This document shows positions 1 to 11,690 of a stretch of DNA of 64,000 bases, one piece after another. How positions within the stretch are numbered: the first letter of the stretch is position 1; each line of letters opens with the position of its first letter. The notes beneath the pieces are model-generated. The model was given only the letters and a program-made list of their open reading frames with translations. It ran no database searches and had not been told where the DNA came from. This DNA comes from Haliclona indistincta (taxonomy: Eukaryota; Porifera; Demospongiae; Haplosclerida; Chalinidae), in assembly GCA_964017065.1 (NCBI GenBank), contig OZ024787.1, forward strand, positions 12,349,234 through 12,413,233, written 5' to 3'. A program made the translations under genes and the position numbers.

Positions 1-131
1 ACTATACTAAAATGCAGAGGATTCAACTTGACAACATTTTGATATTAAAGTTTAGAACAGAGTGGGAAGAAAATCACAGTTGGTATATCACAGCGGGAAT
101 AACTACAAATTTTGAGCTATAGCAAGTTGAG

Positions 132-1202
132 TCAGAGATGAACTTCTTGAACTACTTTCTTTTCAGAGATTTCAATGCTCACTGCAGGTGCAGTTAACAG
201 TAACTCCTGTGTAACTTCATGTCTGGTTTCGCCTCCAATCCACTTGTGTAACAGGTTTTCACCGAAAACAAGTACCTGCATCATTTTCCTCTGAGACCCA
301 GAATCATCATACATCACCAAAAGCTTAGCCGTTGTACTGTCAGTGCAAATGCTATACCGCTGCATCATACGGCAATTCGAGCAGCTGCCCAATAAGGAAG
401 ATACGGGCTCCACACGGGACTTGCATTTTAGACATAGTTTATAAGTCTCCAACTCAGGAACTCCTACAACAATACAGTTGTTCAAGGTAGTGCTGCAGCA
501 TTCTTCGGCAACACAGCTTGTGGTAGCAACTATCCCAATATCATTAATGCTGTCTACATCTGTTCCTTCTCCTCTCGATAAGTACTTTGATGACTGATAA
601 GACTTGACCACTAAATTTTTAAAACGATAACTTCTTCCTTCTATCAGTGATGTTACATACTCCTCCCATAAGGTAAGCTTTGCGAAACCTGTCGAATCAG
701 CCAATATCACATCCTGCTTCAACTTGTCACCTATTGCTTCAGCATCTTTCACTTCCTTAACTTTAGCACTGACTGTGACTTTAACAAATACGTCGATGTC
801 AGGCAAGCGATCCAGTTGTATTTCAGCCGCCTCAACCGTAGCATCGTGATCTTGTATCAAAGATGCTGCATTGATATCTCGACTGGACTCTTTGATTATA
901 CTTCTACTCCTCAGCATTAGATCATAAACGTCAGCATAGCGAGACTTTTTAATTTCACAGTTTTGTAGTTCGACGGGCACTTGTCTATCATGAAATTCAG
1001 AAAGTTTCCTCTGTTGCGAAGCATCGAAACCAACAAGGCGAATTTTACTGGTATCATCGGCAAATTCACCATCAAAAAACAAACATTTTCGGCCTTTTTT
1101 CACCGGAGATATGGATACAACTGCGCCGTGCACGTTTGCACTTGAATTCGGGTTGTCAATATTCTCCAAACTCGCATAAGACCTTTTAGCCATGTCACAC
1201 AT
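132..1202 (-). CDS. RPA70-like OB-fold single-stranded-DNA-binding protein
   Basis: An uninterrupted frame of about 356 residues. The open frame extends to 1259, but its first codon there is TTG, so I take the ATG at 1202 (a second ATG lies at 1193). It reads as three OB-fold-like segments. The third contains a four-cysteine zinc ribbon, with CLKC and then CSNC about 13 residues later, as in the C-terminal DNA-binding domain of replication protein A large subunits. The expected role is binding single-stranded DNA in the nucleus. Family knowledge: RPA-like proteins occur both as host genes and as passengers of Helitron-type elements, and repeats with hairpin ends lie just upstream at 1614 and 1771. 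The protein is shorter than host RPA1 (about 600 residues) and lacks its N-terminal domain, so a mobile-element origin is possible but unproven. It has no visible intron. Confidence 0.6.
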   Translation of the reverse strand: MCDMAKRSYASLENIDNPNSSANVHGAVVSISPVKKGRKCLFFDGEFADDTSKIRLVGFDASQQRKLSEFHDRQVPVELQNCEIKKSRYADVYDLMLRSRSIIKESSRDINAASLIQDHDATVEAAEIQLDRLPDIDVFVKVTVSAKVKEVKDAEAIGDKLKQDVILADSTGFAKLTLWEEYVTSLIEGRSYRFKNLVVKSYQSSKYLSRGEGTDVDSINDIGIVATTSCVAEECCSTTLNNCIVVGVPELETYKLCLKCKSRVEPVSSLLGSCSNCRMMQRYSICTDSTTAKLLVMYDDSGSQRKMMQVLVFGENLLHKWIGGETRHEVTQELLLTAPAVSIEISEKKVVQEVHL

Positions 1203-1613
1203 GAGCAGTGAGAGCTGCACCTGAATTCGAGAGTTGCAACGGGTCGGCTGTTCGTCCAAAACTGTGTGAGCTCGGTGGTGCCCGGGGTAGATGATGACTG
1301 TCGTACTGGAACTGTACTCTCAGTGTCACGAAGTACTCTGTCGCAAAATCGCAATCAACAGACAACGGTAGCACACTGAGTAATGCGCGCTTATATAAGC
1401 GTAAGCGATCCCAATAATTTTGTGGATGCGCATGCGCACTATCTGCATGCTCGTGCGCGTGCGCATTCTAAATTTATAATCGATCAAACTTGAGTGAGGA
1501 CTGCTGGACAATTCCCAACTGCATTCTCAACAAGTTCCCTCTTCCTCATGTTTCATGTTTAACTCGCTCAATTATACCTTCAAATAATTATTCCTCACAA
1601 CACTATACTATCA

Positions 1614-1648
1614 CACCGAGGCATCAGCACCGCTTTGGTGCTTCATTG
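1614..1648 (+). repeat. Solo end of hairpin-ended repeat family
   Basis: CACCGAGGCAT is followed by a GCACC...GGTGC hairpin and TTCATT. It matches the right end of the longer copy at 1941-2674. No matching left end is adjacent. Confidence 0.5.
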
Positions 1649-1770
1649 TGTATGTTTTTATAAGTTGTCAGCCACTAACATAGTGTTCAACTAGCAACAG
1701 CAGACTTTCATTACTGCTTGTGTATTTCAGTTCAGCGTATTTAGTCAGACAGGCATGTATGCATAACATT

Positions 1771-1801
1771 CCACCGAGGCATAAGCACCTTCGGTGCCTA
1801 G
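1771..1801 (+). repeat. Solo end of hairpin-ended repeat family
   Basis: CCACCGAGGCAT is followed by the hairpin GCACCTTCGGTGC and CTAGT. It has the same orientation as the copies at 1614 and 2642. The hairpin plus CTAG resembles a Helitron 3' terminus, but the sibling copies end in CTTCATT instead. Confidence 0.5.
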
Positions 1802-1940
1802 TTTAAACTGCATCATAGTGTACACTGAATTGTTCCGTCTCCAGTGAATTTCCATCTCTGGCTATTGACTCAAAGGGAATCTCAGCTGTTCAACAGCAGT
1901 TATGTTCATCTTTCACAACATCAAATTGACCACCTTATTA

Positions 1941-2674
1941 TGCCTCGGTGGGCGGAGCCACGAGGCATACAGTAGTCGTGTTGTCATTCAGTCATTCATT
2001 CATTCTGTCAGTCTGTCGCAACGATTTCTCGTAGCTCGCTAAAAATCAAGCGCTGAAACGTGCAACACAAGCTAAAGTCGACATTTGCTTGAAAATGAAT
2101 TGTAAGGATTTTGGTTGTAAGGCTCTGTTCGTGAGTTACTGCGTCTCCTGGTTCGGTTTTGTAGCGCGCGCTGAAAGTTAAGCCCTGAAACTAGCAATGC
2201 AAGTAGAACACGGTATTATCTCACTTTCGAACATGTGAAAACTTTATGCGAAGCTTAGTTCGTGAGTTATGGCACTATTTGTTCACCGTTGCTGGCGATC
2301 TGGACTTCTCCACTGGAGGCAAACTTGCTGTCCACAGTTGACTGCCTAGAAGCTGATAGGTTAGAATTTACTACAGGATAGCAGCGCAGGTCCAGAGAAA
2401 TTATGTAAGCAAACTATGGAGCTATCTCGCTCGTTGTATGCGTGTAACTGCTGTGCTGTGCTCGAGCTGTGCTAAACACTGTAGACCCGCCCAGTTGAAT
2501 TGTGGTTAGCACTGATTGGCTTCTGATTGCATAACTAAAGCACTGCATTGTGATTGCTGTACAGAAATCCTGTATACATGCATTTGCAGTTGCTGTGTTT
2601 GAGGAATGGTGGATAGTTGTGTTTGTGGATAATGAGTCATTCCACCGAGGCATCTGCACCTTAGGTGCTTCATT
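1941..2674 (+). mobile_element. Non-autonomous element, CCTCGGTGG family, copy 1
   Basis: The left end is a 27-base palindrome (TGCCTCGGTGG...CACGAGGCA). The right end carries CCACCGAGGCAT, inverse to the left terminus, followed by a GCACCTTAGGTGC hairpin and TTCATT. The interior matches the copy at 30596-31223 in opposite orientation, including the region around TTCGTGAGTTATGG and the CTATCAGCTTC stretch. It contains no coding frame with recognisable content. Confidence 0.65.
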
Positions 2675-4395
2675 GATTAGGTTGATCAATTGAGATACAC
2701 AGTCGACAAACAAGGAAGAAGAGCTTTGGAATATTTAGCACATAAAAGGGTAATTACACTCTATAGTGCTTTTATTTACTACTTTAAAGGGTGAGATAAT
2801 TATGCATGGTAGCTACAGTGTAGTAAATAAAAGTGAGAAGTAGTGATGTGAATTTGTGTGTACATAAATGATCTTAACTATACATTTCCAGCATGGGTCG
2901 AATGCTACCAGTGATCATAATTATGTCGAACGTAACTATACAGGAACAAAAGGTTGACACTAAAGTCCAATGTAATCAGTATTGCTTATCCGATTTATTC
3001 GGTCTATCGAGAAAGGTAAGTATTAATGCATAGGCATGAATGTGCAAGCATTATAATAAGTTGTCTTATAAAATGGTTTATGAACACTGAAGAATGAACA
3101 GCACATTGTTTCTATTGTAGATTGTCTTGTTATAACTGTCACGGTATTGCTGGGAGTAGTGTCTATAGTATAACTACTGCATTTTTACATAGGATGCATG
3201 GTGTACTACTTGAAGCAAAGTTATCACTGTTGATAGACGATCAATAGCATGCTGACACCGATGTTCCATTCATAATTCCTATCATCAAAAAGTGGTGAAC
3301 GTACGTAACTGCAGGCTTCTTGATCTGCAACACTCACTTCTCAATGGCATTGATAATAATTTTTATCTTTGGTGGCATAGAAAGTCAACCAAAGCTAGAA
3401 GAGTGCTGTCTTAAACATTGCGCTGCTTGCAGGAGCTTCCTAATTTCAGCTTGGGACGGGATTGGATGATCCTGTCCCGGCGGGACGTCCCGCGCATGTC
3501 CCGTCCCGTCCCGGGTTTTAGGCACCACCCTACGTAATAGCTATGGCTCGCGTTTCAGTGCATCCGCTCGCCCGACATTTAGGCGTACCATAGATATGGG
3601 CGTACACTTCATTGTCAGGAAATCCAATGGTATGTGGGATGTGCTCTGAAATATGGTGCTATAAAGGTACAACTTGAGATAGGCCAATCACTTCTCAAAG
3701 CAATGTGTGTAAACCTTATTTAGCAACAAGTTTTGTCAGCCTACAATACTGAAGCATCTCATCGCAATTTTCTGTCTCAGCTCCTCAAAGCTATACTAAA
3801 ATGGTACGAACTACGTATGTTAATAGCGCTTTTATCTTTTAAATAGACAACTGATCGTGATGTGATATTCCATTACAAAATATTTCATTTATTCACTGGA
3901 ATCACTGGCTGATCATTGTCATGAAGTGTAGTATGACTCAATGCACATTAAGATGTGTCACGTGTAGTTTACTCCACGGCCTAGAATATTAATATGATAA
4001 TAATTATGGCATTCGTGAATTGCACAGACACACACACACACACACACACAATGACACGCATGTGTGAAGCAACTCAACTCAAGCGGAATTATTGAACAAG
4101 GAGAACCACTCACAATGATATTATTTTGTTGCATTAATCTTGTTTGTTTAATTATGCAAGTACCTGTACCAACTTGCTGAGATGCAGACATGCAGCAAAA
4201 TCATTGTGAAAGGGGCGGCTTAACTCACACCTTTGTTTTGAGTTAATTCAACTTTGATAGTAATTGAAACCACTTTTTAAGTTCAAATGCTTTTGTAATT
4301 AAATGCACAGATTACTATAATTCAGTTTTAAATGACTATTAATTTTATAGGTACAATGAATTTTGCTACAACACATTGTAGATCATCTAATACAG
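2675..4395. other. Intergenic, no gene recognised
   Basis: AT-rich sequence with no supported exon. It contains a GC-rich, palindrome-prone patch at about 3453-3515 built from GGGAC/GTCCC units, and a short CA dinucleotide run at about 4026-4050. I see nothing else. Confidence 0.5.
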
Positions 4396-6310
4396 CTAGA
4401 TATAATATAAGTCTGAATCATCTTGCACCTTCTTGGGTACTACTGCATCGAGGTCTTCATACATTGGTTCATTGGAGCTGTATCAGAATAGAAATATGAC
4501 AGTACAAGTGTCTACTGTCTGCTTACTCATCTGTCTTCATATTTGATGTGGTATCATAGCATTCATTCTGCTGCATATTCATTGCAGGACCGGTCCCAAT
4601 GACAATGTGTCCGCTACGCACAATTAAAATTCAAATCATGGATTCATAGTAACAGAACAGTGACTTACTGCTGATGGTCATCCTTGTTAAAGGAGGGTTG
4701 TCAGATAAGAATTGCGCTTTGCAGCTGATTCTTTACTAACTATTGCAGCTTTGCTCACAGAATGCTGTGAATTCTTTCTGTTTCTTCTCTTCCAAATACA
4801 GATACCGATCACTACTGCGAAGATTGTCAAAGCAACGATTAGTATTGCACCAGCGATCAGAGCAACTGATATATAGAGGATGGTGTTATCCAGCTGCATA
4901 GCTGGTGGAATGCTTGGAGAGTTAGAAGGCCTTATGGATGTACTGCTTGCGTCCAACTGCTGGCTTGATGCCTCTTCCACATCTGTTGGGCTACCAGTCT
5001 CCTGTTTTGCAGTTGATGGGTGTACTTCGTCATCTATTCCTTGTGAGGTTGCTATAAAAAAGAACAGTACAGCTAGTGTAATGTGCAAATGTGTGAATTG
5101 CTTGCCTGCAACCTCCACTGTCACTAGAGGGTAGTCATACTCAGCGGCTAGTGGTGGATCCATGAGACTGTTAAGAGGAGTATTAACTAGATTACTATCT
5201 CTCCTATTTACTGGACCAGTGTTCTCCTGGTAATAAGGTACAACAATGCTACCAACATCCTGGTAAACGCCCAGGAAATCTCCCTCTTGGAATTCCAGTG
5301 GTGTAGAAAGAGTGTATTCATACACATTAGGATCACTGGTTGGAGACTGTGCTGTCAGCTGAGTAGAGCCCACTTTGGTATACATTTGTCCACTCCTCCT
5401 CCATATCTGAAGCTCTGATGGACCCGTAGAGCCACCTGCTGCCCTAGCTCCCACTATCCACTTGGTGATGGAGCCACTACCGGTGAATCTGATGTCCGGA
5501 AACACCCTCTGTTGTTTGTTCCTTGTGACGACTCTATTAATATTTACCTCCCGTGTCTCCTGTCTTAGTTGTTCAGGGGTGAGGAATCCAGCACCAGTGC
5601 ATTCAGGAGGTTCTAAATTGGAAATGAATTCTTTAAAATCATCATTATAATCGTTTATATTTACCGGTTTTCACAGTCATGAGCACGCGTTGATTAAATA
5701 TATCCGGTACGTCCATGGCAGCAAAAAATAATTGCCCATTTGAACCATTGTAAAACTCAGCGTAAGGTGCACTTGGGTCATTATCAAAGTACATTCGAAC
5801 AATACTTTCATTGCTAGGTGGTTGGAACACTCCCACCAGATCTCCATTTTGGAACGATACGGGTGTGGTCAGGTTATACTGGAGCACTCCATCAGGACTG
5901 AAGTCTCCCAAACTCGGTGCAATATCTACCATTGTTATTCTTACTATCCCAATACCATCTATTCTCCAAACACTTAATTGAGGATAGTCATCTCGACCAC
6001 CTCCTGCTGTCCTTATATCCACTCCAACCATGACACCAGTAATGCTCCCACTACAGGTGAAGTTCTGTCCGGGCCATACTCTCAGCCCGTGATAAACAAA
6101 GTTGTCTGAGACTTCATTGTCGTTAGTAATCTTCTCAGCTCTCTCCTTGAGTAGATCCAGGTGCATGAACCCGCTCGTGCAACCAGACACAGCTATAGCC
6201 CATAGAGAACACCATCACACATACGTAAAGGGCGAGGCTCGCTTGGCCTTACCTCTGCAGCAAAGAAGCACACACAGCAGCAACAGCACAGTTGCTCTTT
6301 GTAGTAGCAT
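4396..6310 (-). CDS. Sponge-type two-module membrane receptor gene A, tail frameshifted
   Basis: Six exons fit GT/GC-AG sites with matching phase: 6253-6310, 5665-6192, 5106-5612, 4669-5051, 4527-4613 and 4396-4477. Exon 1 encodes a signal peptide (MLLQRATVLLL...). Exons 2 and 3 each encode a module of about 170 residues, with a C-x-GF-L leader followed by a beta-rich part (F-T-x-SGSIT, GD-x-x-GV). Both exons are phase 1-1, so they could duplicate as units. Exon 4 holds a Ser/Thr-rich stalk and one membrane helix ending in WKRR. Exons 5-6 encode a tail with NECYDTT, NEPMYEDL and a YYI end. Relative to gene B, exon 4 has one extra base near 4690, giving an early stop at 4687 (about 485 residues) before the tyrosine motifs. 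I do not recognise the module as a named family. A ligand-binding or adhesion role is inferred from architecture only. Confidence 0.65.
5052..5105 (-). other. GC-AG intron in receptor gene A
   Basis: The donor is GCAG|GCAAGC and the acceptor is TTTTTTATAG|C, with length 54. Removing it joins GCA-G with CA-ACC in frame. The matching intron in gene B is 51 bases with the same donor. Both lengths are multiples of three with no stop, so retention would add a hydrophobic stretch. Confidence 0.55.
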
Positions 6311-6440
6311 GCTCAAGTTTTACAATCTTTCGGCGTCTGTTGCTACTTTGAACGCAACCCCCGTCAGCCAGAATACCACCCGATAGAGTTACGAGGCAAT
6401 CGGGTCTTGCACAAGCATGATTATTACGTCAATGAATTTC
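6311..6440 (-). promoter_or_regulatory. Upstream block shared by both receptor genes
   Basis: The region directly 5' of gene A closely matches 13324-13460 5' of gene B, for example around CGTCTGTTGCTACTTTG and CAGCCAGAATACCACCC. The tandem duplication therefore carried the likely promoter. No TATA box was identified. Confidence 0.4.
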
Positions 6441-7167
6441 ATTATTGAAGTTTGTGAAGTGAATAATTCAGTTCTAAATGACTATTAATTTTACAGGTAC
6501 AATGTCTGCAAACAGCAATAATGCTAGATATATAAGTCTGAATCATCTTGAACCTTCTTGGGTACTACTGCATCAAGATCTTCATACATTGGTTCATTGG
6601 AGCTGTATCAGAATAGAAATATGACAGTACAAGTGTCTATTGTCTGCTTACTCATCTGTCTTCATATTTGATGTGGTATCATAGCATTCATTCTGCTGCA
6701 TATTCATTGCAGGACCGGTCCCAATGACAATGTGTCCGCTACGTACAGTTAACAAAATTCAAATCATGGATTCATAGTAACAGAACAGTGTGCTTACTGC
6801 TGATGGTCATCTTTGTTAAAGGAGGTTGTCAGATAAGAATTGCGCTTTGCAGCTGATTCTTTACTAACCATTCCAGCTGTGCTCACAGAATGCTGTGAGT
6901 TCTTTTTGCTTCTTCTCTTCCAAATACAGATACCAATCACTACTGCGAAGATTGTCAAAGCAACGATTAGTATTGCACCAGCGATCAAAGCAACTGATAT
7001 ATAGAGGATGGTATTATCCAGCTGTATAACTGGTGGAATGCTTGGAGAGTTAGAAGGCCTTATGGATGTACTGCTACCAGTCTCCTGTTTTGCAGTTGAT
7101 GGGTGTACTTCGTCATCTAGTACTTGTGAGGTTGACAAACTAGCTGGATTAGGTGTTAAACCGGTTG

Positions 7168-7218
7168 CTATAAAAAAGAACAGAACAGTGTTATTTTGCA
7201 AATTTGTGAATTGCTTGC
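7168..7218 (-). other. GC-AG intron in receptor gene B
   Basis: The donor GCAG|GCAAGC and acceptor TTTTTTATAG are conserved with gene A. The length is 51 and there is no in-frame stop. Confidence 0.55.
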
Positions 7219-8002
7219 CTGCAACCTCCACTGTCACTAGTGGGTAGTCATACTCAGCGGCTAGTGGTGGATCCATGAGACTGTTAAGAGGATTACTAAC
7301 TAGATTACTATGTCTCCTATTTACTGGACCAGTGTTCTCCTGGTAATAAGGTACGACGATGCTACCAACATCCTGGTACAAGCCCAGGAAATCTCCCTCT
7401 TGGAATTCCAATGGTGGTGAAGGAATATACTCATACACATTGGGATCACTAGTTGGAGACTGTGTTGTCAGCTGTGTAGAGCCCACTTTGGTATACATTT
7501 GTCCACTCCTCCTCCAAATCTGTAGCTCTGATGGACCTGCAGAGCCACCTGCTGCCCTAGCTCCCACTATCCACTTGGTGATGGAGCCACTACCGGTGAA
7601 TCTGATATCAGGAAACACCCTCTGTTGTTTGTTCCTTGTGACGACTCTATTAATATTCACCTCACGAGTCTCCTGTCTTAGTTGTTCAAGAGTGAGGAAG
7701 CCAGCACCAGTGCATTCAGGAGGTTCTAAATTGGAAAGAATTCTTTAAAATCATCATTATAATCATTTATATTTACCGGTTTTCACAGTCATGAGCACAC
7801 GTTGATTAAAAATATCTGGATCAGTAAAAAATACAATAGGGGTGCCAAAAAAGCTTCCTCCGTTTGTAGCGTTGGTAAACTCAGCATACGGTGCACTTGG
7901 GTCATTGTCAAAGTACATTCGAACAACACTTTCATTGCTAGGTGTTTGGTACACTCCCAGCACATCTCCACTTATGAACGGTATGGGTGTGGTCAGGTTA
8001 TA

Positions 8003-8009
8003 CTGGAGC
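8003..8009. repeat. Target-site duplication, left copy (CTGGAGC)
   Basis: Seven bases that are repeated exactly at 12887-12893. Gene A carries a single copy at the equivalent place. Confidence 0.75.
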
Positions 8010-8043
8010 CATAGATATTAGAGGGGGAGGGGATTGGAAACGC
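8010..8043 (+). repeat. Left terminal inverted repeat of P-like element
   Basis: Starts CATAGATATTAGAGG and reaches GATTGGAAACGC. It pairs with 12853-12886. Confidence 0.75.
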
Positions 8044-8590
8044 CTAAATGCAATAATACAACGTGACGTCACTTCCGCGTCGTATCCGTGCCTCGCTTTC
8101 AGACCGAGACAGCCCGTGCGACTTCACTGCAAAAAAGCCGTCTATAGTAGCGCTAACAGCAAAAGGGGCATGTTTCTTGTCACAAAGTTGTTCCAACTAT
8201 ATCGTTCATCAAATTGACTGGAAATAAAGTGGACCAACTCTCGTTTAAATCTGTGAGTTACAATTGAATGTTTACAAAAGAATAAAAAAGTTGTTATTAC
8301 ATTTTCACAACAAGCCTGTGCCTTCAGATTGAATTTTTGATATTCATATTGACTTAGAGAGTGCTGGAGCATGGCATAGCAATATAATTTTCAAAATATT
8401 TTGCTATGTGATTGGGCTAATGAGCAAAACGTGCGTTTTCAGTGGTTCTTTTACTTAAATTTTCACTAAAGCAACACTAATGTAGAACGCTATTCATAAC
8501 AACCTAAACATAGTTCAAAGGATAGAGAAAAGCACTGGGTAGTTTATATACTGCTATCTTTGCTGTTTTAATCAAAATGCGCTGTAGAGG

Positions 8591-11564
8591 ATGGGTCGGA
8601 TTTCAATCCCTAAGAAAAGGACGTGCTATCGTCAGAGGAGGTCTACCCCAGGAAGGCCTAGTAAACAAAGAAAGGTGCACAAAATTAAATAAAAAGTGTT
8701 ACAATTATTATAATACACATCAATATGCAGCTTGTTCATGCATGCGAGGCTACTTCTGAGACTACTTTGCCTGGCTTGCGTGCTGATGATGATCATTCTG
8801 ATACCGAGATCTCAGCCGTGTCTGAATTGCATGCCAACATGATTTTGCCCGACAAGACCTGGGTAGACCAGTCAACAGATGATGCAATCAAGATCTGCAA
8901 AATACACTACCTATCTCAATCTTCTGACTCCATTCCTTGCATCACACATTCACTGATAATCGATTCTAACCTCTGCTGGAATGCTCGAATTCACGATCAA
9001 TTACTATCTTCTCAAAGCTGTACCCCTCTCAAGCAATTTCCATCTAAAATCTCATCTTCAATCTATTTAAACAGACTAATCAGCACACTGCATACCATCA
9101 GCATTTGTGTTGGCAATCCAGACTTTGTATCTGTAATTAGACAAACCATCACCAGCAAACAGAGTTCCGCCTATATTGACACCCTATCAACAGTAACTGA
9201 CAGCAAAGGCGAGATCTATACAGAGACAGTAAGAACACCATCTTGCGAAATGCTTGTAAGTAAAGAAGGAGTAAGATGCAGTGCTTGCCGCAAGTATCGT
9301 GGAACACTCAGATCGCTTCGCAGTAGACTAGAAAAACGACTTGCAACCACCCCAACAAAGAGAACTGATCCTTCTAGTCATGTCAACTTTCGCTATCTAA
9401 ATACTCCTGAGAAGTCCACAAGAATTGTAAACCGCTCTGCTCAGGTGCGATCAGCGAAATCACAAGTAAAGAGGTTGCAAGAAAAACTGCAAGCCATCAC
9501 TGCTAAAGATGGAATTGTGCTGGAAAATCATGATCTGCATGATGATTTTACTGCTTTGTTTGAGGAGCAGACAAGCAGTGTGCTGAGCAAGCATCAACCA
9601 GGCTCATTCCAAAGACTCTTCTGGGAGCAACAAGTAGAGGCTCTTAAGACACCTGATAAGCGACAGATCAGGTGGCATCCCATGATAATCAAATGGTGTT
9701 TGAGTATCAAGCTTTTGTCATCTGCTTCATATAGCTCAATTAGATCATCAGGTGTAGTCACTCTGCCTTCTGAGCGTACTCTTCGAGACTACACACATGT
9801 CGTGAAGGCTCAATCTGGTTTCAGTGATGATGTTGACGAGCAGCTTAAGAGAGAGGCAAAGATAGAAAGCTCTCCCGAGTACCAGCGACATGTTTGTTTG
9901 GTTTTTGACGAAGTCAAAATAAAGGAAGATCTTGTGTACAATAAGTACACTGGTGAGCTGATAGGCTTCACAAATCTTGGTGAAGTAAATGAATGCCTCG
10001 ATAGGTTTGAACAGGCTTGCTTGGGTACATCAGAACAGCCACATTTGGCAACCCACATGCTTGTTTTCATGGTTTGCGGACTTGTGTCTGATCTTGAATT
10101 CCCGTATGCTCAGTTTCCAAGTGCCTCTATCTCAGGATATCATTTGTACTCACTTGTATGGAGCTGCATTCGTCATCTTGAAGCCATCAACTTGAAAGTC
10201 CTTGCTGCCACTTGTGATGGAGCCTCTCCAAATCGTAAATTTTTCAGCATGCATGGTCAACCAAATGAGATTGTCTACAAAACACCCAACGTCTACAGTG
10301 CAGAAAAGCGTCCTCTTTTCTTCTTTTCAGATGTTCCTCATCTAATTAAAACCGTTCGCAATTGCTGGTCTAATTCATTTGCACACAGCCGCTCACGTAC
10401 ACTCTGGGTAAGACACCTCACATGCATGCAACAATACACAGTCATGCATGCAACAACAATAATTAATATTAATAGTATTAACTATGTATGCATGTAATAA
10501 TTTCATGCAGTGCAATAACTTAAGTGTCAAATTATTCAATAGATAAATAATCAATTCATCAGCTGGCAACATCTTGTTGACCTGTACCATACACATAATG
10601 GCAACAAAACTCTCACCAGTGGGCTCTCCATATTGCCGAAACTAAAGTGGGAGCATGTAAATCTAACCAGTTACTCAAAAATGCGAGTTGACTTGGCAGC
10701 ACAGGTATATTAGTATTATTGATTGTTATTGTGCACATGTGCAGCTATTACAACTGGTAATACTAATTATTATTAATTTTTTTTAAATATACATCCAGGT
10801 ATTGAGCAACTCTGTAGCTGAGGCATTAGAACTAGAGAATCACCCTGGAACCAAAGAGACGAGGCGGTTTGTGCGCACATTCAACAGGTTTTTCGACATG
10901 CTAAATGTTCGAAGTTTAAAGGAAGGAGTTTTTAAGAGGCAACCGGATAAATTACCCTATAGATCAGTTGATGACGGCAGATTGAAGGTATAATTATCAA
11001 ACCATTCCATGCATAATAATTATGTAGGTGATAATTTTATTATTATTTCTTGTTAAAGTGGCTCCAAAATGATTTTCTTTCATACTTGGATGAGTGGGAC
11101 AAGTGTGTGCATGATCGAAAAGACCTAAGTGCTGATGAGAAGGCCAGGTGTCGTATAAGCCAGGAAACTCTGCTAGGCCTTAGAATCACAGGTGATCAAT
11201 AAATTTACTTCGGGTAAATGCATGGTCATGACTGTTCTTTAATTTTCTACCTGCAGTGAAATCATTTGTTGAGTTAACCAAGTATCTCCTAAAGCAAGAT
11301 GGCGTCAAATATTTTCTTAGTGAGAAGCTATGCCAGGATCCCCTAGAAAGTTTTTTTGGCAAACAGAGGATGAGAGGCGGCTATTCTGACAATCCAACTG
11401 TTAGCAGTTTTCAGTATGGCACCTCATCCTTGCGAGTGCAAGGCTCTGTTGCTGTTAGAGCTGTGAGAGGAAATTGCAAGCGTGGGCGTAACAGAAAAGA
11501 GATTACTGTTGATGAGACACCTCTCCCTAAAAGGCCACGAAGAAAACCCTCAACAAAAAAGTGA
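8591..11564 (+). CDS. P-element/THAP9-type transposase
   Basis: Six exons with agreeing phase (8591-8674, 8731-10407, 10543-10704, 10799-10987, 11059-11191, 11257-11564) give about 850 residues. The start MGRISIPKK is chosen because the next splice (AAAG|GTGCAC) keeps frame and leaves an AT-hook-like GRPSKQRK before exon 2. An RNase-H-like core follows the family pattern: LPSERTLRDYTH, then Asp about 421 in VFDEVKIKEDLVYNK, Asp about 524 in TCDGASPNRKFF, FFFSDVPHLIKTVRNC, ISWQHLVDLY, and Glu about 779 in DPLESFFGKQR. These are the expected DDE acidic positions, with the usual insertion before the last one. No N-terminal THAP zinc finger is visible. The basic C-terminus (KRGRNRK, PKRPRRK) could be a nuclear signal. 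It would cut and paste this element in the nucleus. Confidence 0.85.
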
Positions 11565-11690
11565 TACTATTCCTTATAGTAATGATGTATAGCAGCAATC
11601 TTAAATTGGTTCACAATAATAAATTATAATACAGGTGCAATGATTATAGTCATGACTATTATAATAAATAGTATTACTAACAATAAAATT

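Noticed and set aside
4880..5134. Plus-strand frames across the receptor genes (also 7008-7247, 7359-7748)
   Set aside because: They are antisense to well-supported exons and show no domain of their own.
5645..6190. Independent gene starting MSGCTSG
   Set aside because: The first codon is GTG inside exon 2 of receptor gene A, just after an acceptor site. The same applies at 12875-13201 and at 4687-5505, where the apparent Met is also GTG.
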